A stretch of 64,000 nt of DNA. It comes from Bacillota bacterium (GTDB lineage: Bacteria; Bacillota; Ch66). Positions 8,983-17,939 of the stretch are shown here, one piece after another. The position numbers and the translations under genes were made by a program. The stretch spans positions 1 through 64,000 of the forward strand of contig JABLXP010000003.1 of NCBI GenBank assembly GCA_013178045.1, read 5' to 3'. Each line of letters opens with the position of its first letter. Within the stretch, counting starts at the first letter, position 1. The notes beneath the pieces are model-generated. The model saw nothing but the letters and a program-made list of their open reading frames with translations. It was not told where the DNA came from and made no database searches.

Positions 8983-9717
8983 CTAGCTGTCGTTATGCCC
9001 GGCGAATATAGCTACAGCCCTGATCCAGGATGTTGCTTCTTCTTCTCCAATTGGCTCGTGTTTATGAAGATAACTATGATGTTTTAAATAATATTTAAGT
9101 TGATGATGCAAGTTGTTTAATTTGCTTAATTGATCGTCAAGTAAATATTTTGTGTCTTCAGGATTTTCTGACTGTCTAAGCAGCATAAGGAGGTGTTTCA
9201 AACAAAAAATATGTTTTTTGTCAAATCCGTTCTCTTTAAGAATACGGATCATGCGTAAAAATTCATCGGCGTAGATTCCTTCTAACAAGTCTACATGCTC
9301 ACAAACAGGGCATTTACCATTCTTCTCAAAAATTCGAAGCATTTCTACATATATCTTGGTTTGCGTGTTTCGCCGAAATATGCTTGTTTTGATTGGTTGA
9401 GGTTGCTCCACGCGTTGTCTGTAAGTTTCTAATTCTCTTATGAGCTGAGCTATTAAATACTCATAAATAATCCCATTTTTCATTCCGTCATGATAAACGT
9501 TTTCCTCCATTTTTTGAATCTGCCAGGCATGTTCATTACAAAAACCTCGGCTCTGATCAATTTTTGCTCGAACATTTAGATCATTGATATACTCATGGAG
9601 AAAAGTTTCAATGTAACTTCTTGTAAGGTGCTGCCTCGCGGTACATAGAGGACACCCTGGTTCACGTAAAAATTTTATCCATGATATATAGGAAAGCCCG
9701 CCTTTGATATTATCCAA
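8983..9717 (-). CDS. DUF6062 family protein with two zinc-ribbon-like repeats
   Basis: A 244-aa soluble protein. It shows two copies of the same Cys/His arrangement: CPLC (22-25) with GFCNEH (C60, H63), and CPVC (136-139) with FCLKH (C172, H175), spaced alike, suggesting an internal duplication with one metal site per half. The rest is helical. The start is TTG 9717, preceded by GGGGGTG. It is the first gene after a riboswitch-like leader and is followed by the dynamin-like GTPase. DUF6062 has no known function; membrane or stress roles with the GTPase are inference. Confidence 0.75.
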   Translation of the reverse strand: MDNIKGGLSYISWIKFLREPGCPLCTARQHLTRSYIETFLHEYINDLNVRAKIDQSRGFCNEHAWQIQKMEENVYHDGMKNGIIYEYLIAQLIRELETYRQRVEQPQPIKTSIFRRNTQTKIYVEMLRIFEKNGKCPVCEHVDLLEGIYADEFLRMIRILKENGFDKKHIFCLKHLLMLLRQSENPEDTKYLLDDQLSKLNNLHHQLKYYLKHHSYLHKHEPIGEEEATSWIRAVAIFAGHNDS

Positions 9718-9757
9718 TTAATCACCCCCAGTTTAGCAAGAACCTTATAAATACAAA

Positions 9758-9793
9758 AGCTCCTACCTTACCGGAACGGTCAGAGTAGGAGCT
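9758..9793 (-). terminator. Intrinsic terminator overlapping the riboswitch aptamer
   Basis: On the minus strand AGCTCCTAC (from 9793) pairs with GTAGGAGCT (ending 9758), with a nested ACCG/CGGT hairpin and then TTTTGTATTT. The left arm is also the 3' pairing strand of the aptamer, so aptamer and terminator folds exclude each other, as expected for an 'on' switch. It lies 40 bp before the DUF6062 start. Confidence 0.75.
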
Positions 9794-9847
9794 ATTAGCA
9801 ACAAGGCATTTTATGACTTTTATAGTCAAAGGCAAGCTCCATCGCCC
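9784..9847 (-). promoter_or_regulatory. Candidate fluoride (crcB-type) riboswitch
   Basis: The minus-strand RNA opens with GGGCGATGGAGCTTGCC and closes with GCTAATAGCTCCTAC. This matches the crcB motif plan: a GGC/GCC stem around GATGG, GGAGCT pairing with AGCTCC, and the conserved U-A-A-U and C-U-A-C elements. A short GACT/AGTC hairpin is inserted between them. The second conserved stem (GCC...TGC) is weak, which lowers confidence. An own promoter lies just upstream and a mutually exclusive terminator just downstream. The regulated genes (DUF6062, dynamin) are not the usual fluoride exporters. Confidence 0.62.
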
Positions 9848-9866
9848 ACGATTAACTTTTTATGAT

Positions 9867-9895
9867 ATTATAACAACAAAAATATATTTAGTCTA
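9867..9895 (-). promoter_or_regulatory. Promoter of the riboswitch-controlled operon
   Basis: Minus strand: TAGACT (9895-9890), 17 bases, TATAAT (9872-9867). Transcription would begin about 10-15 bases before the aptamer. Confidence 0.7.
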
Positions 9896-9950
9896 GATTT
9901 ACATAAATCATGATTAATGAGGAGATTTCTCGAGGAAAATGAGCAAGTAT

Positions 9951-11960
9951 TCACTTCAGATATGACAGCCCCAGGTCAAGGTATTCTCCTGGTTTAAAGG
10001 CCCCAATGTCCGCCTTATGGTTGCCGTCAAAGTCACCTATGACCCCTTGCCGGTTTAAACCTCTGGCCCACGGGCCGAAAGACCTTGGCCGGGGTTGGAA
10101 ACCTGTACCAGTTGAAGAAAGCACATACCATAGGCCTTCCTTGTCGCTGAAAATGACCAGATCCGTGCGGTGATCCCCGTTAACATCACCGGCCAGCAGT
10201 TGCCCTTCCTTGCGCCAGTTATTTATCCAGATTGACGGAGTGGAAAAATATCGCCCTCTGCTAAGTGCTACCTCAACAGTTCCTATGTAGGGATCGTAGC
10301 CGATCAAGTCATCCTGGCCATCGCCGTTCGGGTCACCCACGACCCACTTGAGGGAACGACCGACGAAACCGGTAAACGGCTCTGGCTGCGGGATAAATGT
10401 ATGACCATTACTCAACGCCGTGTACCATCTACCTTCCGCATCACGGACCAGTAGGTCGTCCTTTCCGTCACCGTTGACATCGCCGATCAGGGGTGTCCAT
10501 GACCGACCCCGGGCCCAGTTATCCAGCCAGACCCCTTGGCTAGCAAAACGGGTCCGCTCGCTCAGGGCAACGAACCAGCGGCCGGTGTCCTGTTCAATGG
10601 CCAGCACATCCTTGACCCCATCGCCGTCAAAGTCGCCAGTCAACGGGACGACATTTAAGCCTTTCGGCCAATTACTTAACCATAGCCTGGGTGGAGCCGA
10701 GGGACGGTTCCTGGGCAGGCGAATGTCGGTAGTCACCACATAGATTTCACCTGAACTCAGGACATAATAAAGGAGGTCATCGCGGCCATCGCCATCGTAA
10801 TCACCAACCAGTAATTTGCCAAACTGGTTGCTGGCCGGCCTCAGATTGATCCGGTGGGCCGGGGTAAAAGGAACAACGTCATGAATGGAAACAAACTGGT
10901 AGCCTTTTTGCCTAAAGCCGCTGATTACTCGGTGCAGGTATGATGGAGTACCCTCTTTATAGTGGTATAAAGGCAGGCCATCAACATATTGCACTTCATT
11001 GTTGACGATAACCGGCTCGAGGAAAGGAAACTCAAGAAACGGATGATAAAACAGGCTGGCCAGACCGCTAAAATGATTCAGGCGAACTAACATCTGGTCA
11101 ATGCTGCCGATCGGATTAGCACCATTGATATAGTAAAAAGGAGTCGGCACATAGACCGCACCCAGGGTTGGTGAGCCGTATTGATTATCCCCTTCCAGGT
11201 AGACTGGATTGCGGTCTTTTTTTTCCAGAGATTCGTACTGCAAACCGATGTAGGACCGAAAAACATCTTTTTGCATGGATGTCGAAACATTGTGTGGTGT
11301 TTCCCAGAAAGCCGGTTCGATCCCATGACTGAGAAAAGCGTTGAGACTCAAGTTCAGACGTTCAGCGGCGTAATCCGGCCAGGTGGTCTGCTCAACCCCG
11401 GCGACATTAAACTCGTTACCCGTCCCAGAATCATGGTGTCCGTCAAGCCGGCGTACGTCGCCATACTGGTGGGTATAGCCGTGCATCCCAATTATGCCTC
11501 CTTTAGCCTGAGCCCGTTTAAGCAGAGCGATAAACAGTTTGGTCTCTTCATCGGGCTCAGTGTCATCAAGGCTTCTGACCTGCCAATTATTGTTGCTATC
11601 TAATCGCTTAAAGTGCGGGATGACGGTGACGTGAAAAGGGACATTTTCCTGCGCACAGAAATCCATAACCGCCCGAAGTTTGCCTAGATCGTCTTTGCTG
11701 CTGTAAAGACCGCCAGGCCCAATATCCTCAAAACGAATCAAGGCCAATTTCGGAGTTGTTTGGCCAATTGGGGGAATCATGCTGGTGATAGAATTAAAGG
11801 CACCGGAGTTGGAATCTGAAAGAGCCTCTTCAACTTCAGCAGCCCAGGCCAGGTTAGGCCAATTGCGGACTGGTCGGTGGTAGTTTTGCTGGATATAAGC
11901 CAAAAGAGCGCTGGTAATAATAATCAGAGCCGAGAGAATCTGAGTAAGCCGTACTTTCAA
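9951..11960 (-). CDS. Secreted DUF2334 (polysaccharide-deacetylase-like) protein with FG-GAP repeats
   Basis: 669 aa, TTG start after GGAGAGTTAAGG. A hydrophobic N-terminal segment (about 7-25) exports it or anchors it as a signal anchor. Residues about 70-360 match DUF2334, a (beta/alpha) barrel related to NodB deacetylases, with HVTVIPHF, GMHGYTH and FYHPF as likely metal/active-site segments. Residues about 370-669 hold six FG-GAP/VCBS repeats, each with a calcium loop of the D-x-D/N-G-D/N type (for example DYDGDGRDD, DVNGDGKDD), which should fold into a beta-propeller. It probably acts on or binds an extracellular polysaccharide. No partner gene is adjacent. Confidence 0.82.
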   Translation of the reverse strand: MKVRLTQILSALIIITSALLAYIQQNYHRPVRNWPNLAWAAEVEEALSDSNSGAFNSITSMIPPIGQTTPKLALIRFEDIGPGGLYSSKDDLGKLRAVMDFCAQENVPFHVTVIPHFKRLDSNNNWQVRSLDDTEPDEETKLFIALLKRAQAKGGIIGMHGYTHQYGDVRRLDGHHDSGTGNEFNVAGVEQTTWPDYAAERLNLSLNAFLSHGIEPAFWETPHNVSTSMQKDVFRSYIGLQYESLEKKDRNPVYLEGDNQYGSPTLGAVYVPTPFYYINGANPIGSIDQMLVRLNHFSGLASLFYHPFLEFPFLEPVIVNNEVQYVDGLPLYHYKEGTPSYLHRVISGFRQKGYQFVSIHDVVPFTPAHRINLRPASNQFGKLLVGDYDGDGRDDLLYYVLSSGEIYVVTTDIRLPRNRPSAPPRLWLSNWPKGLNVVPLTGDFDGDGVKDVLAIEQDTGRWFVALSERTRFASQGVWLDNWARGRSWTPLIGDVNGDGKDDLLVRDAEGRWYTALSNGHTFIPQPEPFTGFVGRSLKWVVGDPNGDGQDDLIGYDPYIGTVEVALSRGRYFSTPSIWINNWRKEGQLLAGDVNGDHRTDLVIFSDKEGLWYVLSSTGTGFQPRPRSFGPWARGLNRQGVIGDFDGNHKADIGAFKPGEYLDLGLSYLK

Positions 11961-12075
11961 CCTTAACTCTCCTTCGTTTGACCAGTTCTCAGATTTGTTC
12001 TTATTACTAGTGTATTTCTAATCCTCCCCGAAAATTAACGGTTTATGCTGTTGCGTTGAACCGACCAGTTATAAT

Positions 12076-12114
12076 CAGGAAGGTGAGAATATAAATTCGT
12101 CACCTTCAGCCTGA
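12076..12114. repeat. Inverted repeat between the DUF2334 and CoA-transferase genes
   Basis: AAGGTGA...TCACCTT separated by 13 bases, with extended TCAG/CTGA flanks. There is no T run, so it is not an obvious intrinsic terminator. It may be an operator for the DUF2334 gene, whose start lies about 120 bp away. Confidence 0.35.
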
Positions 12115-12149
12115 TTTCCTGCTTAGCAAAACATAGGGTGGTAAAAAAA

Positions 12150-12173
12150 TAAAGACCGGTGCAAACCGGCCAT
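12150..12173 (-). terminator. Terminator of the CoA-transferase gene
   Basis: Minus strand: GGCCGGTTTGCACCGGTC hairpin, followed by TTTATTTTTTT, 15 bp after the stop codon. Confidence 0.85.
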
Positions 12174-12188
12174 TATAGCATCTAGTAC

Positions 12189-13535
12189 TTAACTGATTTT
12201 GTTGGTTTTCCGCCAGATCTTCATCTTTTCAGCTTCTTTGATCAGATCTTCTCGCAGGTCCGGGTGCGCAATATTGATCAGGGCCTCGGCCCGCTGCCAA
12301 GTGGAGCGTCCCTTCAGGTTGGCCTTCCCGTATTCAGTTACGACATAATGAGTGGCGGTTCGGGGATCGGTCGTGATAGCACCTGGGGTTAATGTCGGAA
12401 CAATCCGAGACTTCATGTTGCCGTTCTTATCGGTGAAGGTTGAAGACAGACAGATAAAGCTCTTACCGCCTCTAGAGTCATACGCTCCCTGGACAAAGTC
12501 TAGCTGACCACCAGTGCCGCTGATGTGGCGCCATCCAGCTGACTCAGCACAGACCTGACCGAACAGGTCAACTTCTATGGCGTTATTGATCGAAACAAAG
12601 TTATCGAACAAAGCCACGGTTGATGGATGGTTAGTATAATCGACCGGATAGCCAGCAACCGTCGGGTTATCGTCTACCAGGTCATACAACTTTTGAGTTC
12701 CAGCCGCGAAAGCAAAAACCATTTTATAGCGGTCGATGTTTTTTCTTGCCCCGGTGATCTTGCCCGCGTTGAACATGTCTACGTATGCATCAACAAACAT
12801 TTCCGTGTGCACACCCAAGTCCTTCAAGTCGGACTGAGCAATCATCGCCCCTACAGCGTTGGGCATACCGCCGATCCCCAGTTGGATAGTCGCGCCATCA
12901 ACGATTTCTTCCACAATAAGCTTAGCCACAGCCTGATCGACTTCTGTCGGTGGCACTGCTGGTAGCTGCGGCAGGTCAGCGTTGTCGCCCTCAACTATGT
13001 AGTCAACCCTGGAAATGTGGATGGCCTCTTCTCTTCCACCCAGGACCCGCGGCATCTTTTCATTAACTTCAACGATAATAACCTTCGCCCGCTCGGCCAG
13101 GGCCATCATGTGCGAAGTCTGCGGTCCAAAGTTAAAGAAACCATGTTTGTCCATCGGCGCCACCTGGCACATCAGGACATCAACCGCTTCTACTTCCTGG
13201 CGAATGTAGCGCGGCAGTTCGCAGTACTTAATTGGTGCATAATAAGCTAAGCCAGCATCATAGAGCTTACGAACCTGTCCGCTGAAGTGCCAATCTACCC
13301 ATGTAAAAGTCTTACCTTCAGGGTCAGCCTGCATACAATGCATTGGCCAGATTTGGACACCCCCGCGAAGTTTAACGTCGGTCAATTCGTCTTTCCGTTT
13401 GGCGAGGGCTTTGTCCAGAACGTTGGGAGCACCAACACACCAGCCCATTTCTACCCAATCCCCGGACTTGACAACCTTGACCGCCTCATCTGCCGTTACC
13501 AACTTCCTTTTGTACTCTTCCATGTAACTTGCCAT
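12189..13535 (-). CDS. Acyl-CoA:acetate CoA-transferase (Cat/4-hydroxybutyrate family)
   Basis: About 448 aa, the usual length for the acetyl-CoA hydrolase/transferase family. The conserved glycine loop [10 protein letters not shown] and the segment with the catalytic Glu (VHTEMFVD) that forms the glutamyl-CoA thioester are both present, as is the GTGGQLDFV oxyanion/CoA-binding motif. It moves CoA between acyl-CoA and acetate, conserving the thioester during fermentation of butyrate, 4-hydroxybutyrate or propionate. Which acyl group is used cannot be settled here. ATG 13535 or the adjacent TTG is the start, after a GGGAGGATAGG stretch. Monocistronic with its own terminator. Confidence 0.88.
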   Translation of the reverse strand: MASYMEEYKRKLVTADEAVKVVKSGDWVEMGWCVGAPNVLDKALAKRKDELTDVKLRGGVQIWPMHCMQADPEGKTFTWVDWHFSGQVRKLYDAGLAYYAPIKYCELPRYIRQEVEAVDVLMCQVAPMDKHGFFNFGPQTSHMMALAERAKVIIVEVNEKMPRVLGGREEAIHISRVDYIVEGDNADLPQLPAVPPTEVDQAVAKLIVEEIVDGATIQLGIGGMPNAVGAMIAQSDLKDLGVHTEMFVDAYVDMFNAGKITGARKNIDRYKMVFAFAAGTQKLYDLVDDNPTVAGYPVDYTNHPSTVALFDNFVSINNAIEVDLFGQVCAESAGWRHISGTGGQLDFVQGAYDSRGGKSFICLSSTFTDKNGNMKSRIVPTLTPGAITTDPRTATHYVVTEYGKANLKGRSTWQRAEALINIAHPDLREDLIKEAEKMKIWRKTNKIS

Positions 13536-13688
13536 CAACCCATCCTATCCTCCCTTTATTATATATTTTTCTAATGAATGTACAGGGGTACTATATATTT
13601 CGACATTGGTCCAGCTTTTCCTGCAAAAAACACCCTCGCGCCGTAATATTTTGTCTATTTATGTCGGTTTTTGCGATGTAATGTTTAA

Positions 13689-14840
13689 TTAAAAGATGAC
13701 TTTTTGGCGGCGGATGTTGATATTGAGTAATAAGCCTACAGCCAGGAGATTGGTGAGCATAAAGCTTCCGCCATAGCTTAAGAAAGGTAGCGGAATTCCT
13801 GTGATAGGCATGATCCCGATGGCCATCCCAATATTTTCCAAGATGTGGAACCCCCACATTGAAGCTACTCCAACCGCGATAAAGGTCCCGAATAGGTCTT
13901 TAGACTCAATGGCAATCCTGAGTGCTCGGTAAATGATTAAGAAGTAAAGTACCAGGAGCACGGCCGCCCCAAGAAATCCCAGTTCTTCGCCGACCACCGA
14001 GAAAATGAAATCTGTATGGTGTTCAGGCAAGAAATTTAACTGCCCCTGCGTCCCTTTAAAAAGCCCCTTACCAAACAGCCCGCCTGAACCAATGGCTACC
14101 AGGGACTGGATCATATTCCATCCGGCTCCCCGACCGCCGTGGCCGTCGTTATACGGGTTAAGAAAGACGATCAACCTGTACTTTTGATACTCATCCAATG
14201 GCAGAGGAAGGCCGAATTTAAAGTGACCAACCAGGGCCAGGGTAACCACCAGCAAACCACTGAAGATTAAAATAAGCAGCAAGCTCGGACGAGCCCCAGC
14301 AATATACAACATGCCAAACATAATGGCAATAAAAACCAGGGATGTTCCCAGGTCAGGCTGGGCTAAAACCAGCAGCAAGGGGATGCCTACGTGTATGAAG
14401 GCAGGAAGCAGTTCACGCCAGGTATTCAGCTTACCCTGCCGTTTGACCAAAAATTCGGCAAAGGTGATAATGATAAGCAACTTGGCAAACTCCGCCGGTT
14501 GAAACTGAAATCCACCGATAGAAACCCAGAGTTTTGCTCCTTTTGCCACTTTTCCCATGACAAAAACCGCCAGGAGTAAAACGATATTAATCCCGTATAG
14601 ATATTTAACATAACGAGGGAGGATGGTATAATCAACAAACAGCATAAAATAAATGCAGAGCAAACCTAAGCCGATCCAGATGGCCTGTCGCTCAACAAAA
14701 TGCCATCTGCTCAGCTTGTTAATCTCGGCCATACTGCCAGAAGCACTGCTGAGAACAACCAGACTTATCACCAGGACCAAAGCAACGCATATCGCAAAGG
14801 TAGAGTCCAGATTCTTTAGCATTTTGCGGTTTACAAACAT
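13689..14840 (-). CDS. rodA: Rod-shape-determining SEDS glycosyltransferase RodA
   Basis: 383 aa with about ten membrane spans. SEDS signatures are visible: QPAEFAKL, QPDLGTSLV (with the Asp needed for activity), WNMIQSLVAIGSGG, FLPEHHTDFIFSVVGEE and the C-terminal GIPLPFLSYGGS. The WNxxQ and HTDFIF wording favours RodA over FtsW/SpoVE. It polymerises lipid II into peptidoglycan glycan strands with a class B PBP in the elongasome. ATG 14840 has GGGGTGA five bases upstream. It is alone: no mreBCD or PBP2 in the window. Confidence 0.92.
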   Translation of the reverse strand: MFVNRKMLKNLDSTFAICVALVLVISLVVLSSASGSMAEINKLSRWHFVERQAIWIGLGLLCIYFMLFVDYTILPRYVKYLYGINIVLLLAVFVMGKVAKGAKLWVSIGGFQFQPAEFAKLLIIITFAEFLVKRQGKLNTWRELLPAFIHVGIPLLLVLAQPDLGTSLVFIAIMFGMLYIAGARPSLLLILIFSGLLVVTLALVGHFKFGLPLPLDEYQKYRLIVFLNPYNDGHGGRGAGWNMIQSLVAIGSGGLFGKGLFKGTQGQLNFLPEHHTDFIFSVVGEELGFLGAAVLLVLYFLIIYRALRIAIESKDLFGTFIAVGVASMWGFHILENIGMAIGIMPITGIPLPFLSYGGSFMLTNLLAVGLLLNINIRRQKVIF

Positions 14841-14949
14841 TTCATCTCACCCCTATACGATTATAAAAGAAAGACCGGGCAAGGGTCTAGTGGTAATTCC
14901 GTGCACTTCGGGGCATACTATAAACACACTTTGAGAGGAGGTGATGGGA

Positions 14950-15201
14950 ATGGGCAGAGATACAATAAGTAACTTCCCAGAAGAATTAGCGCAAAACATC
15001 CGTGATGGACTAAAGCATGGATTATCAGAAGAGATGATGGTTAAAGGACTGGTCAGTGTCGGCAACCTAATGAGCCGTTTCGTTAAGCCCGATTCCGTAG
15101 AAGAGTCTTTAATGAATGAAATCTGGCAAACTGCCACCGATGAGGAAAAGCGGATGCTGGCGGAAATTGTGTTGCGGATGGGCAAAAAGAGAGTTCACTA
15201 A
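14950..15201 (+). CDS. DUF3243 family protein (YmfJ-like)
   Basis: 83 aa, start ATG 14950 chosen because GGAGGTG ends six bases upstream; the earlier GTG/ATG codons overlap that site. The sequence is all-helical and acidic (NFPEELAQNIRDG...EESLMNEIW...), the pattern of DUF3243, a small conserved protein of spore-forming Bacillota of unknown function. Divergent from rodA across a short promoter region and followed by a strong terminator, so it is monocistronic. Confidence 0.85.
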   Translation: MGRDTISNFPEELAQNIRDGLKHGLSEEMMVKGLVSVGNLMSRFVKPDSVEESLMNEIWQTATDEEKRMLAEIVLRMGKKRVH

Positions 15202-15213
15202 CTAATAATAGAT

Positions 15214-15239
15214 AAACCCCTCAAGTGTTGAGGGGTTTT
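15214..15239. terminator. Bidirectional terminator
   Basis: AAACCCCTCAA/TTGAGGGGTTT with a 3-base loop between the convergent DUF3243 and Rrf2 genes. A/T runs on both sides allow use on both strands. Confidence 0.88.
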
Positions 15240-15256
15240 GCGCTAATCTACCACTT

Positions 15257-15709
15257 TTAAATATAGTACATATAAGCACGATTAGCGTGATTAAGTCGCT
15301 CCGCTTCGTGACACAAGTCCTCCAGGGTGTAAGAGTCCAGGACCGCGATCATGCTATCGCGCAGTTTTTCCCAGATGATCCGCGTCACACAGTAGTCTTC
15401 CCGCCGGCAGACATCTGGATTGTCTTCACTGACACACTCAACTGGTGCGATTGGTCCTTCCAGGGCTCTGATAATATCGCCAACCGTAATCTCGGCCGGG
15501 AGCTTGGCCAAAACATATCCTCCCTGGGCACCGCGAATGCTTTTAACCAGGTCGGCCTTGCGCAACACAGCAAATAACTGTTCTAGATAATGTTCAGAAA
15601 TATCCTGACGTTCAGCGATGCTCTTCAGGGAAATTGGCCCCTCGCCAACGTGCTGCGCCAGATCAAGCATTGCTCGTAACCCGTAGCGACCTTTGGTTGA
15701 CAGCCTCAT
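15257..15709 (-). CDS. Rrf2-family regulator (IscR/CymR-like) with possible Fe-S site
   Basis: 150 aa. The N-terminal winged helix is typical of Rrf2 proteins (MRLSTKGRYGLRAMLDLA, then the recognition helix SEHYLEQLFAVL, wing IRGAQGGY). Three Cys at about 92, 101 and 107 lie where IscR-type members bind a [2Fe-2S] cluster; CymR proteins lack them. It ends 16 bp from cysK and is transcribed just after it, so it may sense Fe-S or cysteine status and control the cysK promoter. The operator guess is given at 16716. Confidence 0.85.
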   Translation of the reverse strand: MRLSTKGRYGLRAMLDLAQHVGEGPISLKSIAERQDISEHYLEQLFAVLRKADLVKSIRGAQGGYVLAKLPAEITVGDIIRALEGPIAPVECVSEDNPDVCRREDYCVTRIIWEKLRDSMIAVLDSYTLEDLCHEAERLNHANRAYMYYI

Positions 15710-15724
15710 TTCATCACCCCCAGT

Positions 15725-16648
15725 TTAGTCAGCCTCAAACAGTTCAGAACTTAAATATCTTTCACCGGTATCCGGGGCGATCACCACCACCCGTTTACCT
15801 TTACCTAACTCTTTCGCCAGTCCTATGGCAGCAAAGACAGCCGCGCCACTGGAAATCCCCACCAGAATCCCTTCTTCTTTGGCCAACCGCCGGGCAGTCA
15901 TAAAAGCATCTTCATTGGTCACGCCGATGATTTCATCAATCAATTCGGTCTTGAGGACCCGAGGGATAAAACCAGCACCAATTCCCTGGATCTTATGGAT
16001 TCCCGGCTTGCCGCCAGCTAAAACCGCAGAGGCGGCCGGTTCCACCGCGACCACCTTTATCTGGGGTAAGTGTTCTTTCAGAACTTCACCCACCCCGGTC
16101 AAAGTCCCCCCACTCCCTACTCCGGCAACAAAGGCATCAAGTTGTCCTTGGGTCTGGGTCAATATCTCCTGGGCGGTTGTCTGCCGGTGCGCGGCCGGGT
16201 TGGCGGGGTTGTCAAACTGTTGCGGCATGAAGTAGCCAGGGTTTTCATCCAGCAGTTCCTCGGCTTTTCTCACTGCTCCACCCATCCCCTCAGTCCCAGG
16301 AGTCAAGACAAAATCGGCACCAAAAGCCTTCAAGAGTTTGCGCCGTTCCACGCTCATTGTTTCAGGCATCACGAGAATCAGTTTATAACCTTTGGCCGCA
16401 GCGATCATAGCCAGCCCGATCCCGGTATTGCCGCTGGTCGGTTCAACAATCGTCATTCCTGGCCGCAGTATCCCTCTCTGTTCGGCATCTTCAATCATGC
16501 TCAAGGCGATGCGGTCTTTAACGCTGCCGGCCGGATTGAAAAATTCTAATTTTACCAGCACCTCAGCATCTTCCTGCCCCACCAGGCGATTTAGTTTAAC
16601 CATTGGTGTTTGACCAATCAGTTCGGTTATATTGTTGGCTAACCGCAT
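15725..16648 (-). CDS. cysK: Cysteine synthase A (O-acetylserine sulfhydrylase)
   Basis: 307 aa, the usual length. PLP-dependent enzyme making cysteine from O-acetylserine and sulfide. The PLP Lys is in NPAGSVKDR (K44), the substrate loop is [10 protein letters not shown], the phosphate loop is GSGGTLTG and the C-terminal loop is GISSGAAV. Upstream of an Rrf2 regulator on the same strand with a 15-bp gap, so probably one transcript. Confidence 0.95.
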   Translation of the reverse strand: MRLANNITELIGQTPMVKLNRLVGQEDAEVLVKLEFFNPAGSVKDRIALSMIEDAEQRGILRPGMTIVEPTSGNTGIGLAMIAAAKGYKLILVMPETMSVERRKLLKAFGADFVLTPGTEGMGGAVRKAEELLDENPGYFMPQQFDNPANPAAHRQTTAQEILTQTQGQLDAFVAGVGSGGTLTGVGEVLKEHLPQIKVVAVEPAASAVLAGGKPGIHKIQGIGAGFIPRVLKTELIDEIIGVTNEDAFMTARRLAKEEGILVGISSGAAVFAAIGLAKELGKGKRVVVIAPDTGERYLSSELFEAD

Positions 16649-16715
16649 TAAAAAACACCCTTTCCATATCCGAGTATCTTTATCGGACTTTATATTTATA
16701 GCTTACTATGTTAAA

Positions 16716-16729
16716 TTGACTATTGTCAA
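16716..16729. promoter_or_regulatory. Palindrome in the cysK-hydE divergent promoter region
   Basis: TTGACTATTGTCAA is a perfect inverted repeat (TTGAC/GTCAA, 4-base centre). On the minus strand its TTGACA could be a -35 box for cysK, about 70-85 bp before the start codon, with an A/T-rich -10 region at about 16695-16705. A regulator, most simply the adjacent Rrf2 protein, might bind here. Confidence 0.4.
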
Positions 16730-16791
16730 CTATATTAGCATTGCTCAGCGGGAGCAAATCTTTTACAATTAGCTTAGGGGGAGGTTGTAAG

Positions 16792-17847
16792 ATGATCGGT
16801 GAACTGATCAACCGGGCGGAACAAAATCATCAACTGAAGCGGGAGGAGATTGTGCAGCTCCTCAGCCTGACGGAGCCTGACCAGCTGGAGGCTCTTTTTT
16901 GTGCGGCGGATCGGGTACGGGTTCGTTTTATGGGCAATCAGGTCCACCTGCGCGGGATTATCGAGTTTTCCAATTATTGCTGCCGCAATTGTTTTTACTG
17001 CGGTCTGAGAAAGGATAACCATCATTTGACCCGGTACCGGCTCAGTGAGGATGAGATTATCTCCATTGCCAGACATGCTGTTGGCGACCTGGGATACCGG
17101 ACCATTGTGTTGCAGTCTGGTGAAGACTTTCGGTACACGGCAAAAACGCTCGCCAGCATAATTAAGCGGATCAAAGAACTGGGCGAAGTGGCGGTAACGG
17201 TGAGCGTCGGGGAACGTTCATACGCAGAATACGCCATCATGCGTGAGGCCGGCGCGGATCGTTACTTGCTTAAACACGAAACCGCCGACCCTGATCTCTA
17301 CCGTCAACTGCACCCTGACCTTCTTTATGAAAACCGTCTCAGGTGTTTACAATGGTTACGTGAGCTTGGCTATCAGGTTGGCTCCGGAAACATGGTCGGT
17401 CTGCCTGGTCAAACCCTGGAAACACTGGCGGATGACATTCTGCTCTTGAAAGAGTTAGACGTCGAAATGGCTGGTATAAGTCCATTTGTCCCCCACAGCC
17501 ACACTCCTTTAGGCACATACCCTGGCGGAACAGTTGAGCTAACATTAAAAGTGCTGGCCGTTACTCGCCTGCTTATGCCTTACACTCACCTGCCGGCCAC
17601 CACAGCCCTAGGCTCGATTCACCCCAGAGGGCGCGAACTTGCTCTACGTTGCGGGGCTAACGTGATTATGCCAAACGTCACCCCGGCCGCTTACCGGCCG
17701 CTATATGAAATCTATCCCAACAAGATTTGTGTCAACGAGGAACCAGATAACTGCCGCGGTTGTTTGCATAGCCTGATCACCTCACTGGGCCGTGAAGTGG
17801 CAACTGACCCGGGGCACAGTCCGAAGTTCGTCCAACAAGATAAATAA
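16792..17847 (+). CDS. hydE: [FeFe]-hydrogenase maturation radical SAM protein HydE
   Basis: 351 aa from ATG 16792, which follows GGGGGAGG; an upstream TTG-led extension is not needed. The radical-SAM cluster motif is C63-x3-C67-x2-C70 in YCCRNCFYCGLR. Downstream segments (SGEDFRYT, SVGERSY, GNMVGLPGQT, TALGSIHPRGRE) match the biotin-synthase-like HydE barrel. A further Cys-rich end (C-R-G-C) may bind a second cluster. HydE works with HydG and HydF to build the H-cluster di-iron site; those genes and the hydrogenase are not in this window. Confidence 0.93.
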   Translation: MIGELINRAEQNHQLKREEIVQLLSLTEPDQLEALFCAADRVRVRFMGNQVHLRGIIEFSNYCCRNCFYCGLRKDNHHLTRYRLSEDEIISIARHAVGDLGYRTIVLQSGEDFRYTAKTLASIIKRIKELGEVAVTVSVGERSYAEYAIMREAGADRYLLKHETADPDLYRQLHPDLLYENRLRCLQWLRELGYQVGSGNMVGLPGQTLETLADDILLLKELDVEMAGISPFVPHSHTPLGTYPGGTVELTLKVLAVTRLLMPYTHLPATTALGSIHPRGRELALRCGANVIMPNVTPAAYRPLYEIYPNKICVNEEPDNCRGCLHSLITSLGREVATDPGHSPKFVQQDK

Positions 17848-17860
17848 TCTTCATAAATTG

Positions 17861-17896
17861 AAGAGGTAAGCCGGCAAACCAGGCTTACCTCTTTTA
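17861..17896. terminator. Terminator after hydE
   Basis: AAGAGGTAAGCC/GGCTTACCTCTT hairpin with a TTTT tail. It could also serve the convergent MoaD/AOR unit. Confidence 0.88.
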
Positions 17897-17939
17897 GTTA
17901 CCTGCAGATTACCTAAACAGCAGTTGAAAATAAAGTCTA

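Noticed and set aside
11181-11603. 140-codon plus-strand frame
   Set aside because: Antisense to the DUF2334 domain coding region, no ribosome binding site, no family resemblance.
16723-16791. Upstream extension of HydE
   Set aside because: The extra 23 residues have no homology and the ribosome site GGGGGAGG points to ATG 16792.
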